Shown: in pieces, positions 1-5,755 of the stretch
How the letters are laid out: each line of letters opens with the position of its first letter
Position numbering within the stretch: position 1 is the first letter of the stretch
Assembly: GCF_020217005.1 (NCBI RefSeq)
Contig: NZ_JAIWOI010000239.1
Location: 1-10,000 of the forward strand
Length of the DNA stretch: 10,000 bases
From: Rheinheimera sp.
GTDB lineage: Bacteria; Pseudomonadota; Gammaproteobacteria; Enterobacterales; Alteromonadaceae
Reading direction: 5' to 3'
The notes under the pieces: model-generated
Seen by the model: the letters and a program-made list of their open reading frames with translations, nothing else
Databases searched by the model: none
Told to the model about the DNA's origin: nothing
Position numbers and translations under genes: made by a program

Positions 1-860
1 TGTTGTAAATAATCAGCAGCAAATTTGGCCTGAGCGTCATTTTGACAGACCGCAAAAATGGTTGGGCCTGCACCGGAAATCCCGACATGCCCAATGCCCT
101 GAGCGGCTAAGGCTTCGCGCAGAGGCACCAGTTCAGGCATCAACTGCTGACGGGCCGGTTCGGCCACCAGATCCTGCAGTGATGCTAAGGCTTCAGCTTC
201 ATCCCAGGCATACAAAGCACTGATAAAACGGCTCAACATGCCAGCAAAAGCTATGCTGTGTTTAAGCGTCAATTGTTGCGGTAGCACCGCTCTTGCTGCT
301 TTGGTCGACAGTACTGTACCTGGGTAACAAAGCACCACTTGCCAATGCTCAAACCAGGGTAAAGTGCGACATAACAATGGACTGTCCGGTAACATCAACA
401 ATAAACCACCGTAGAATGAAGGAGCTACGTTATCGTAATGTACAGAACCGCTGACACCACCTTCCAGCTGCGCCATGAGCTGGAGCAACTGGTAGTCATC
501 CAAAGGTTTGCCAAAATAATCATTGAAGGCATAACAAGCGACCACTATTGAACAGGCGCTGGAACCTAAGCCACTGCCTACAGGCAAATTCTTCACCAGC
601 TCCAGCTGCAATCGGGGCAAAGTACGGCCAATTTTTTGTTCAAAAGCGTAAAAACACTTCAGTACTAAATTATCATCAGTGTCTTGTGGCAACTGGTGCA
701 CATAACGCCCAGACAGAGTTAAGCTGTTTTGTGCCTGTTCGCCATGAATACGCAAAACGTCACCAAATAAAGAGCCATCAACAGGCTCAAAAGCAGCACC
801 TAATAAATCAAATCCAACAGAAAAATTCCCTGTGGACGCAGGCGCAAAATACGACTTCAT
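1..860 (-). CDS. thrB: homoserine kinase, C-terminus cut off by the window edge
   Basis: Homoserine kinase of the GHMP kinase superfamily, cytoplasmic; it phosphorylates L-homoserine with ATP, the step before threonine synthase. The 286 residues visible translate without a stop. The N-terminus (MKSYFAPASTGNFSVGFDLL) matches the family's opening strand, the glycine/serine-rich ATP loop LPVGSGLGSSA lies at about residues 92-102, and a GGVSGSVHYDNVAPSFYGG segment and a late GISGAGPT motif follow in the expected order. The E. coli enzyme has about 310 residues, so roughly 25 are missing past base 1. The start is fixed by an AGGAG at 868-872, seven bases before ATG. The thrA stop codon and this ATG are separated by a single base, so the two are almost certainly translationally coupled. 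A thrC gene is expected to follow beyond the left edge, but that cannot be seen. Confidence 0.97.
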   Translation of the reverse strand, partial: MKSYFAPASTGNFSVGFDLLGAAFEPVDGSLFGDVLRIHGEQAQNSLTLSGRYVHQLPQDTDDNLVLKCFYAFEQKIGRTLPRLQLELVKNLPVGSGLGSSACSIVVACYAFNDYFGKPLDDYQLLQLMAQLEGGVSGSVHYDNVAPSFYGGLLLMLPDSPLLCRTLPWFEHWQVVLCYPGTVLSTKAARAVLPQQLTLKHSIAFAGMLSRFISALYAWDEAEALASLQDLVAEPARQQLMPELVPLREALAAQGIGHVGISGAGPTIFAVCQNDAQAKFAADYLQ

Positions 861-861
861 A

Positions 862-3321
862 TTACATCTCCTGCTGCCAGGACAAAGTCCGCATCACATC
901 ACTGAACACACCAGCAGCAGTGACAGCGGCACCAGCACCATAACCACGCAATACAAAAGGAATAGGCTGGTAATAACGGGTATGAATAGCCAGTGCATTT
1001 TCACCATCTTTCACTTTCGCCAGCGGATGATCTACATCCAAAGCTTTGATAGCCACCTTACAACGGCCTTCGCTGATTTCGCCTATATAACGCAGCACCT
1101 GGCCTTTAGCTTTAGCCGCTGCAATACGCAAAGCAAAAGCCTGGTCAAGCTGTGGTAATTGCCGCATAAAACTTGGCACATCTGTACCAGGCGCAAAATC
1201 AGCTGGCAGCACACCTTCGACTTCAACATCGGTTAAATCCAACATCAAGCCAGATTCACGCGCCATGATCAGTAATTTACGGGCTACATCCATACCGGAT
1301 AAATCATCACGAGGGTCAGGCTCAGTAAAACCTAATTCACGGGCTTTCGAAGTAACTTCAGACAGAGACTGTCCCTGCTCCAGTAAACCAAAAATATAGG
1401 ATAAAGAACCTGATAATATCCCTTCAAATGCCACCAGCTCGTCACCGGCATTAAACAAGCCCTGTAAGGTATCAATGACCGGTAAACCAGCACCAACAGT
1501 GGTCTCATACAGGAAACGACGTCTGTGCTGCTGCGCTACCTGCCGCAGTTGGTGGTAATAGTCCAGCGAACCTGTATTGGCTTTTTTGTTTGGCGTGACT
1601 ACATGGAAACCAGCTTTTAAGAAATCGACGTATAAGTTAGCCACTGGCTCTGCGCTGCTGCAGTCAATCAACACCGGATTGGTTAAGTGTTGCTCTTGTA
1701 CAAAACGGCTTAGATCTGCCACAGAAAACTGGCCTTTGGCCTGTTGCATTTGCTGCTGCCACTGACTTAAATCTATGCCCTTTTCATCCAGCAATAAAGC
1801 TTTTGAATTGGCGATGCCATAGACCTTTAGCTTGACGTTACGCTGCTGTAAAAACTCTTGCTGACGCTGGAACTGAGCCAGCAACTCGCTACCAACCACA
1901 CCACAACCGACCAGAAACACATCGATGCTGGGTATATGGCTGAAGAAGTTTTCATGGCAGACCTTCACGGCGTTCTGACAAGCTTTTTGCTCAACCACAG
2001 CTGAGATAGAACGTTCACTGCTATCCTGCGCTATAGCGACAACGTTCACCCGGGCTTGTGCCAGGGATGCAAAAAACTTGGCCGCCACGCCGCGATGCTG
2101 ACGCATACCATCCCCCACAAGGCTCACAATAGCCATGTCGGATAAAATTTGCAGCGGGCGTAATAACTTACCTTGCAGTTCCAGTTCAAATTCAGCCTCA
2201 AGTGCTTTTTTAGCGGACGCTAAATCCAGTTGCGCGACACAGAAGCTGATACTGAATTCTGATGAAGACTGAGTAATTAAACTAACCGATACCTGCTCAC
2301 GCGCCATAGTGGCAAACACACGGGATGCCATGCCGACCACACCTTTCAGGCCAGGTCCTGAGACTGTGATCAGCGCCAAATGCTCCAGGCTGGAGATACC
2401 TTTGACCAGTGAATCTCCGTTGTTGTTTGCATCAATACAAGTGCCAGGCGCCGATGGATTTAAGGTATTTTTGATGTAACAGGGAATTTGAAAACGAGCT
2501 AAAGGACCAATAGTTTTTGGATGCAGTACTTTGGCACCAAAGTAGGATAACTCCATCGCTTCGTCATAGGATAAATGATCAATCAGCTTAGCCTGTTTCA
2601 CCTGACGTGGATCGGCACTGTAGACTCCATCCACATCAGTCCAGATTTCACAAACCGAAGCTTTGACTGCTGCAGCAACTATAGCTGCGGAGTAATCAGA
2701 ACCATTGCGGCCTAATAAGCACAGCTCGCCCTGCGCATTGCTTGAGACAAAACCTGCCATCACGTAAACCTGCGCCGATTGCTTAGCTAAAGCTGCGGCA
2801 AAACTTTGTTCGGAAGCAGGAATATCAGCTACGGCATTTAAGTAGTCGCCCTGACTTTTGACTAAAGCCACAGAATCCAGTAACACAACATTGACTTGAC
2901 GGGATTTAAACAGAGCCGTCATCAGGCAGACGCTGAACTGCTCACCCATACCAAGGATTTGCGCTTTAATATGATCCGGGCAATAGCTTAACAAACTAAT
3001 ACCGTGCAAACGTTCAGTCAGCTTTTGTTCCTGCTCTTCCGCCAGCAGTTGCACCGCTTTTAACTGCTCGGCATTTACTCTGAGCGCAGCCTCCGCGACT
3101 AACTGCGCCAGACGCTGCTTCCATTGTTGTAACAACGGCTGATAATCCGAGCCTAAAAAAGCTAAATCTGTTAACTCTACCAACAAGTTAGTGACTCCTT
3201 GTGGGGCAGATAACACCAGACCCACAGGCTGACTGCCAATTTGTTGCTGCACTATATCCGCCACCTCAAGGAAGCGGGTTACCGACGCCAGAGACGAACC
3301 ACCAAACTTAAGCACCCTCAT
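862..3321 (-). CDS. thrA: bifunctional aspartokinase / homoserine dehydrogenase I
   Basis: Fused enzyme of 819 residues (E. coli ThrA has 820) that catalyses the first and third steps from aspartate to threonine and methionine: phosphorylation of L-aspartate and NAD(P)H-dependent reduction of aspartate semialdehyde to homoserine. The kinase domain begins with KFGGSS at 5-10 and runs to about 290. Two regulatory ACT repeats follow at about 315-390 and 395-455. The dehydrogenase starts with a Rossmann loop GCGVVGSEL at 472-480 and carries TPNKKAN at 576-582, GAGLPVI at 610-616, GILSGSLSYIF at 634-644, PDPRDDLSG at 668-676 and a C-terminal YGAGAAVTAAGVF. The start has a strong AAGGAG at 3328-3333, six bases before ATG. 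It lies downstream of a leader peptide and attenuator, so threonine/isoleucine control of transcription is expected. Residue 433 in the second ACT repeat is Asp, where E. coli (recalled from memory) has Gly. Otherwise it is a full-length, intact gene. Confidence 0.98.
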   Translation of the reverse strand: MRVLKFGGSSLASVTRFLEVADIVQQQIGSQPVGLVLSAPQGVTNLLVELTDLAFLGSDYQPLLQQWKQRLAQLVAEAALRVNAEQLKAVQLLAEEQEQKLTERLHGISLLSYCPDHIKAQILGMGEQFSVCLMTALFKSRQVNVVLLDSVALVKSQGDYLNAVADIPASEQSFAAALAKQSAQVYVMAGFVSSNAQGELCLLGRNGSDYSAAIVAAAVKASVCEIWTDVDGVYSADPRQVKQAKLIDHLSYDEAMELSYFGAKVLHPKTIGPLARFQIPCYIKNTLNPSAPGTCIDANNNGDSLVKGISSLEHLALITVSGPGLKGVVGMASRVFATMAREQVSVSLITQSSSEFSISFCVAQLDLASAKKALEAEFELELQGKLLRPLQILSDMAIVSLVGDGMRQHRGVAAKFFASLAQARVNVVAIAQDSSERSISAVVEQKACQNAVKVCHENFFSHIPSIDVFLVGCGVVGSELLAQFQRQQEFLQQRNVKLKVYGIANSKALLLDEKGIDLSQWQQQMQQAKGQFSVADLSRFVQEQHLTNPVLIDCSSAEPVANLYVDFLKAGFHVVTPNKKANTGSLDYYHQLRQVAQQHRRRFLYETTVGAGLPVIDTLQGLFNAGDELVAFEGILSGSLSYIFGLLEQGQSLSEVTSKARELGFTEPDPRDDLSGMDVARKLLIMARESGLMLDLTDVEVEGVLPADFAPGTDVPSFMRQLPQLDQAFALRIAAAKAKGQVLRYIGEISEGRCKVAIKALDVDHPLAKVKDGENALAIHTRYYQPIPFVLRGYGAGAAVTAAGVFSDVMRTLSWQQEM

Positions 3322-3341
3322 GTTTTACTCCTTGCTAAACG

Positions 3342-3377
3342 AAAAAGGCCCGTGACGGGGAGGTCACGGGCCTTTTT
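3342..3377 (-). terminator. thr operon attenuator terminator
   Basis: A perfect inverted repeat read on the minus strand: the arms at 3377-3363 and 3356-3342 are 15 bp, with a six-base CTCCCC loop. The 3' arm ends in five T residues, giving a Rho-independent terminator between the leader peptide and thrA. It sits 24 bases after the leader stop and 20 bases before the thrA ATG, the classical attenuator position. The upper part of the stem can instead pair with the segment around the leader stop codon (3401-3395 with 3365-3359), which would prevent terminator formation. Confidence 0.95.
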
Positions 3378-3396
3378 AAAAACAATACGCCGCCGA

Positions 3397-3420
3397 CCTC
3401 CTACCCCGCAGGGTTGGTGG
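3397..3420 (-). promoter_or_regulatory. thr leader anti-antiterminator hairpin (segments 1 and 2)
   Basis: On the minus strand, the arm 3420-3411 (CCACCAACCC) can pair with 3406-3397 (GGGTAGGAGG) around a TGCG loop. This gives eight Watson-Crick pairs and two A-A mismatches. The 5' arm covers the last Thr codons of thrL and the 3' arm covers its stop codon. This hairpin would sequester the GGAGG that is needed for the antiterminator, favouring termination when translation of the leader is not stalled. It was folded by eye; no energy calculation was made. Confidence 0.7.
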
Positions 3421-3463
3421 TAATAATAATGGTGAGTGTATTGCGGATTTGTGTCTTTTTCAT
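3401..3463 (-). CDS. thrL: thr operon leader peptide
   Basis: A 20-residue peptide with ATG at 3463-3461 and TAG at 3403-3401. It contains five Thr and four Ile, including the uninterrupted run T-I-I-I-T-T at residues 11-16, and begins MKK like other thr leaders. Its role is to make the ribosome stall when charged tRNA-Thr or tRNA-Ile is scarce, so that the RNA folds into the antiterminator and thrA is transcribed. The last codons and the stop lie inside RNA segments 1 and 2 of the attenuator fold (3420-3411 and 3406-3397). No convincing Shine-Dalgarno sequence is visible before the ATG. The gene is recognised by composition and by its position ahead of a terminator and thrA, not by sequence identity alone. 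Confidence 0.93.
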   Translation of the reverse strand: MKKTQIRNTLTIIITTNPAG

Positions 3464-3469
3464 ACTGTC

Positions 3470-3518
3470 TATATGCTCAAAATTTTAGACGTCTGTCAAT
3501 CTAAATGTTTAGATTATT
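3470..3518 (-). promoter_or_regulatory. thr operon promoter region with a MetJ-type met box and palindrome
   Basis: A perfect -35 hexamer TTGACA lies at 3499-3494 on the minus strand. Possible -10 elements are CATATA at 3475-3470 (18-bp spacer, weak match) or TAAAAT at 3487-3482 (good match but without a good -35 partner). The octamer AGACGTCT at 3487-3494 equals the consensus met box bound by MetJ with SAM. An 18-bp palindrome at 3498-3515 (arms AATCTAAA/TTTAGATT, two-base centre) overlaps the -35, and its centre lies exactly 16 bp, two box lengths, from the centre of that octamer. Neighbouring octamers in phase match the consensus only partly, so an operator is a proposal, not a certainty. 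Confidence 0.5.
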
Positions 3519-3532
3519 CTAAAATTCACTGA

Positions 3533-4507
3533 CTAATCTGTGGTCTTCAACAAAAATTCTGTTTCACCCGGACTAAAAGCAACCACTCTGTTCCGGCCAT
3601 TCCTTTTCGCATTATAAAGTGCTACATCAGCTTGACCTATCAGGACTTCATGAGCACGCTCACCTGTATTAGTTAATTGTGCAACGCCAATACTGATGCT
3701 GCTTTGAATTGAGCACTCATTAAAGGTAACTGCAAGACTGCTCACTGCGAGGCAAAGGCGTTCAGCCACTTCAACAGCTCCTTGCAACGCCGTATTGGTC
3801 AGCACTATGCCAAACTCCTCGCCACCATAACGACCGAACCAATCTGTATCCCGCAACAAAGCACGGACTCTGGCTGATAATTCAATCAGTACTGAATCTC
3901 CACCTAAATGACCATATTGATCATTGAGTTGCTTGAATTTGTCCAGATCGAATAACAACAAAGACAAAGGTTGCTGATAACGCAGTGCTCTTTGCACTTC
4001 CAGTTTAAGCTGTTCTTCCCAATACCTTCGGTTTAAACATTGGGTTAAGCCATCAATTCTGTTGCTATGTTCCAGCTTCTGCAAGGTGCTTTGTAAATGT
4101 TGCTGGTAAACAAAAGTATCGGTAGCGTCCTCAATCAACAAGCAAACGTAACGTCGACCGGCTTCATCACTCAGAGGTAACATAGTGCAGTTTTGCGCCA
4201 TATATTGACTCGAGCTGGTCATTGGCCTCATATGCGGCAACTTAATCACATAGTGACGTTGTTCCCAACTACTGAAAGAAGGACTTTGTAATTCAAGTAC
4301 CGACGCAAATTTTCGCCTAAGCCAGGCTTCAGGTACATCAGAGAAAACCTTAAACAGGCTCTGCCCTCTAACCTCATCCAATTGCACTGAGCCATGACGC
4401 TGTAAAAAACAATTTAAATACACGAGCTGGAACTGCTCATCTACCACTAGCACACCACTGTTCAGCTGTTCCAGTACAGGGCCGGTTAACCAGTTGTCCG
4501 ACATCAA
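3533..4507 (-). CDS. PAS-GGDEF diguanylate cyclase
   Basis: A 324-residue cytoplasmic protein with no membrane segment. It would make cyclic di-GMP from two GTP. An N-terminal PAS-like sensor domain covers about 10-130 (LNSGVLVVDEQFQLVYLN at its start), a short helical linker follows, and the GGDEF domain occupies about 150-312. The domain opens with DGLTQCLNRR at 152-161, has a FDLDKFKQLND metal-binding segment at 186-196 and an intact GGEEF signature at 228-232. RDTD at 219-222, five residues before the signature, is a canonical RxxD product-inhibition site, so a feedback-controlled, active enzyme is predicted. Its ATG overlaps the stop of the preceding CheC-like gene as ATGA, indicating an operon and coupled translation. 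The PAS ligand is unknown. It is the probable output of the receiver/CheC-like pair upstream. Confidence 0.93.
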   Translation of the reverse strand: MMSDNWLTGPVLEQLNSGVLVVDEQFQLVYLNCFLQRHGSVQLDEVRGQSLFKVFSDVPEAWLRRKFASVLELQSPSFSSWEQRHYVIKLPHMRPMTSSSQYMAQNCTMLPLSDEAGRRYVCLLIEDATDTFVYQQHLQSTLQKLEHSNRIDGLTQCLNRRYWEEQLKLEVQRALRYQQPLSLLLFDLDKFKQLNDQYGHLGGDSVLIELSARVRALLRDTDWFGRYGGEEFGIVLTNTALQGAVEVAERLCLAVSSLAVTFNECSIQSSISIGVAQLTNTGERAHEVLIGQADVALYNAKRNGRNRVVAFSPGETEFLLKTTD

Positions 4508-5115
4508 TATTCTTCCAAAATCCGAGTCAATATTTGCTGAATATTTACAACAGCCTCTCCTGGGATCAACAGCAACATATCGCAGTTAAAGGAGTGATCG
4601 ATCAACTGATAACTAATATCGACTTTCAAAGCCAGCTCCCAATGATAAGCTGTTTCCAGCAAAGCTTGCGCAACATTGCCTTGTCTGGAGGACAACACCC
4701 TGGGTGCACTGTAAGACAAACTGTTGTCGATTTGAGTGGCAAGACCATTTAAAAATGTGGTGGTCAAAATGGAACTGATGTCTGTCAACATTTCAAGTTC
4801 CGAAATACTGTCGGTTTCGTAACCCAGCAACGCAGCAATACGATGGGCATTTTCCAGCTGATAAAGCACTATGGCTTCACCTCTTAAACCGTCATTGCCT
4901 AAAAAACCCTGACTGACCAATGCTGAATCGGTACTGCTGTATCTTGTCTCAAACTCAGCGGGTATTTGTGCAGAGCTCACCAGCTCTATAGCAGGTACCT
5001 GTAAATGCACAAAGGTGTTTAAAAAGCGCGCAAGTTTGTCACTGGCCAATCCCATCGCAACGTTGATCAACTCCTGCAAACAATCTCTTTGCTCTTCAGA
5101 GAATACTTTACTCAT
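4504..5115 (-). CDS. CheC/CheX-like chemotaxis phosphatase-family protein
   Basis: A 203-residue cytoplasmic protein. The N-terminal helix around residues 8-32 (CLQELINVAMGLASDKLARFL) resembles the CheC/CheX/FliY motif in which an E-x-x-N pair dephosphorylates CheY-P; here the pair is E15 and N18. A second helix at about 106-127 (ending SSILTTTFLNGLA) aligns with the second CheC motif, but the E/N positions are D112 and S115, so only one site looks canonical. By family knowledge such proteins act on receiver-domain aspartyl phosphates. The adjacent single-domain receiver gene is the obvious partner, and the two overlap by ATGA. The downstream diguanylate cyclase overlaps in the same way. No flagellar or chemotaxis genes are nearby, so a role in this local circuit is more likely than in motility control, but this is inference. 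Confidence 0.75.
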   Translation of the reverse strand: MSKVFSEEQRDCLQELINVAMGLASDKLARFLNTFVHLQVPAIELVSSAQIPAEFETRYSSTDSALVSQGFLGNDGLRGEAIVLYQLENAHRIAALLGYETDSISELEMLTDISSILTTTFLNGLATQIDNSLSYSAPRVLSSRQGNVAQALLETAYHWELALKVDISYQLIDHSFNCDMLLLIPGEAVVNIQQILTRILEEY

Positions 5116-5477
5116 ATCAGACCATATTGCTTCAGAATCACCACCAATTTTTCCGGATTGACGGGTTTGTGAATAAAAGCCAAAGCTCCCAGCTCAGTCA
5201 CTCTTTTTTGCATTTCAGGTTGAATATCTGCCGAAATAACAATAACAAAACAGTCCATTCCTTCTTGCTTAATTGCTTCTAGCACGCCTATGCCGTCCAA
5301 CTCTGGCATGGTGAGGTCTAAAAACACTAAGCCAATTTCCTGGCTACGCAGAATAGCCAGAGCTTCAACACCGTTTCCTGCAGTGAGAATATCGGCATCA
5401 AAGAACTCAGGTAAGGATTTGCGCACTTGTTTTCGTGCCAACAAGGAGTCGTCACAAATTAATACAGGTAACGTCAT
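5112..5477 (-). CDS. single-domain CheY-like response regulator
   Basis: A 121-residue protein consisting only of a receiver domain. The acidic pair D9/D10, phosphoacceptor D54 in VFLDLTMPELDG, conserved S82 and K104 in the HKP motif are all present, so phosphorylation should be possible. No output or DNA-binding domain follows, so it must act by protein contact, most simply with the CheC-like protein or the diguanylate cyclase encoded just downstream. The ATG is preceded by AGAGG with about eight bases of spacing. It is the first gene of the three-gene operon and faces the histidine kinase gene across a 278-bp divergent region, which makes that kinase the likely phosphate donor. Confidence 0.93.
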   Translation of the reverse strand: MTLPVLICDDSLLARKQVRKSLPEFFDADILTAGNGVEALAILRSQEIGLVFLDLTMPELDGIGVLEAIKQEGMDCFVIVISADIQPEMQKRVTELGALAFIHKPVNPEKLVVILKQYGLI

Positions 5478-5504
5478 TAAAACAGCCTCTTTATTATTGC
5501 TTTA

Positions 5505-5534
5505 TTTGTAGTCACTTCTTCGAGCACAGTTCAA
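5505..5534 (-). promoter_or_regulatory. candidate promoter of the receiver/CheC-like/cyclase operon
   Basis: On the minus strand TTGAAC (5534-5529) and TACAAA (5510-5505) are separated by 18 bp, each matching the sigma-70 consensus at four of six positions. Transcription would start near 5498, leaving a short leader that contains the AGAGG ribosome-binding site of the receiver gene. It was chosen by eye; another weak pair further upstream cannot be excluded. Confidence 0.35.
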
Positions 5535-5655
5535 TGAGTGGGCAGCAATACCATACTGAAAGCTGCCACAATTTAACACCATTAAATACTGATTTTGCAG
5601 CAATCTGACAATTTATACCCACCATATTGCTAAAGCGGCTCTTGTTGCCTAGTCT

Positions 5656-5710
5656 CTAAGTTATTTATTACATATAGTATTTTCATTTAAACAGATCTTC
5701 TATAACTTAG
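5656..5710. repeat. 9-bp inverted repeat upstream of the histidine kinase
   Basis: CTAAGTTAT at 5656-5664 and its exact reverse complement at 5702-5710, separated by 37 bp. The centre-to-centre distance is 46 bp, and the repeat encloses AT-rich sequence including TATAGT. It could be a pair of half-sites for a dimeric regulator or chance in AT-rich DNA. Confidence 0.5.
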
Positions 5711-5755
5711 TGGTTTAGCTGTTTATCATTAGGCCGAATTAAACAAGGTTGTTTC

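Larger units (their letters stand above)
5478..5755. promoter_or_regulatory. divergent regulatory region between receiver operon and kinase
   Basis: An AT-rich, non-coding stretch of 278 bp that must carry the promoters of both arms. It contains a 9-bp perfect inverted repeat CTAAGTTAT (5656-5664) / ATAACTTAG (5702-5710) enclosing a TATAGT -10 candidate at 5673-5678 for the kinase gene. It also contains smaller inverted repeats GGCAGC/GCTGCC (5541-5546, 5562-5567) and ATTTAA/TTAAAT (5571-5576, 5582-5587), and direct repeats of GCAGCAAT (5542, 5597), ATACTGA (5553, 5586) and ACAATTTA (5568, 5608). No open reading frame of substance or RNA gene was recognised in it. Confidence 0.6.

Noticed and set aside
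548..943. Plus-strand open frame of 131 codons
   Set aside because: It lies antisense to thrB and the end of thrA, both unmistakable conserved genes, and its translation is low-complexity with no family resemblance.
3498..3515. Palindrome considered as a terminator for the cyclase operon
   Set aside because: The stem is almost entirely A-T and is followed by GACAG rather than a T tract. Its location over the -35 and in register with the met box fits an operator better.
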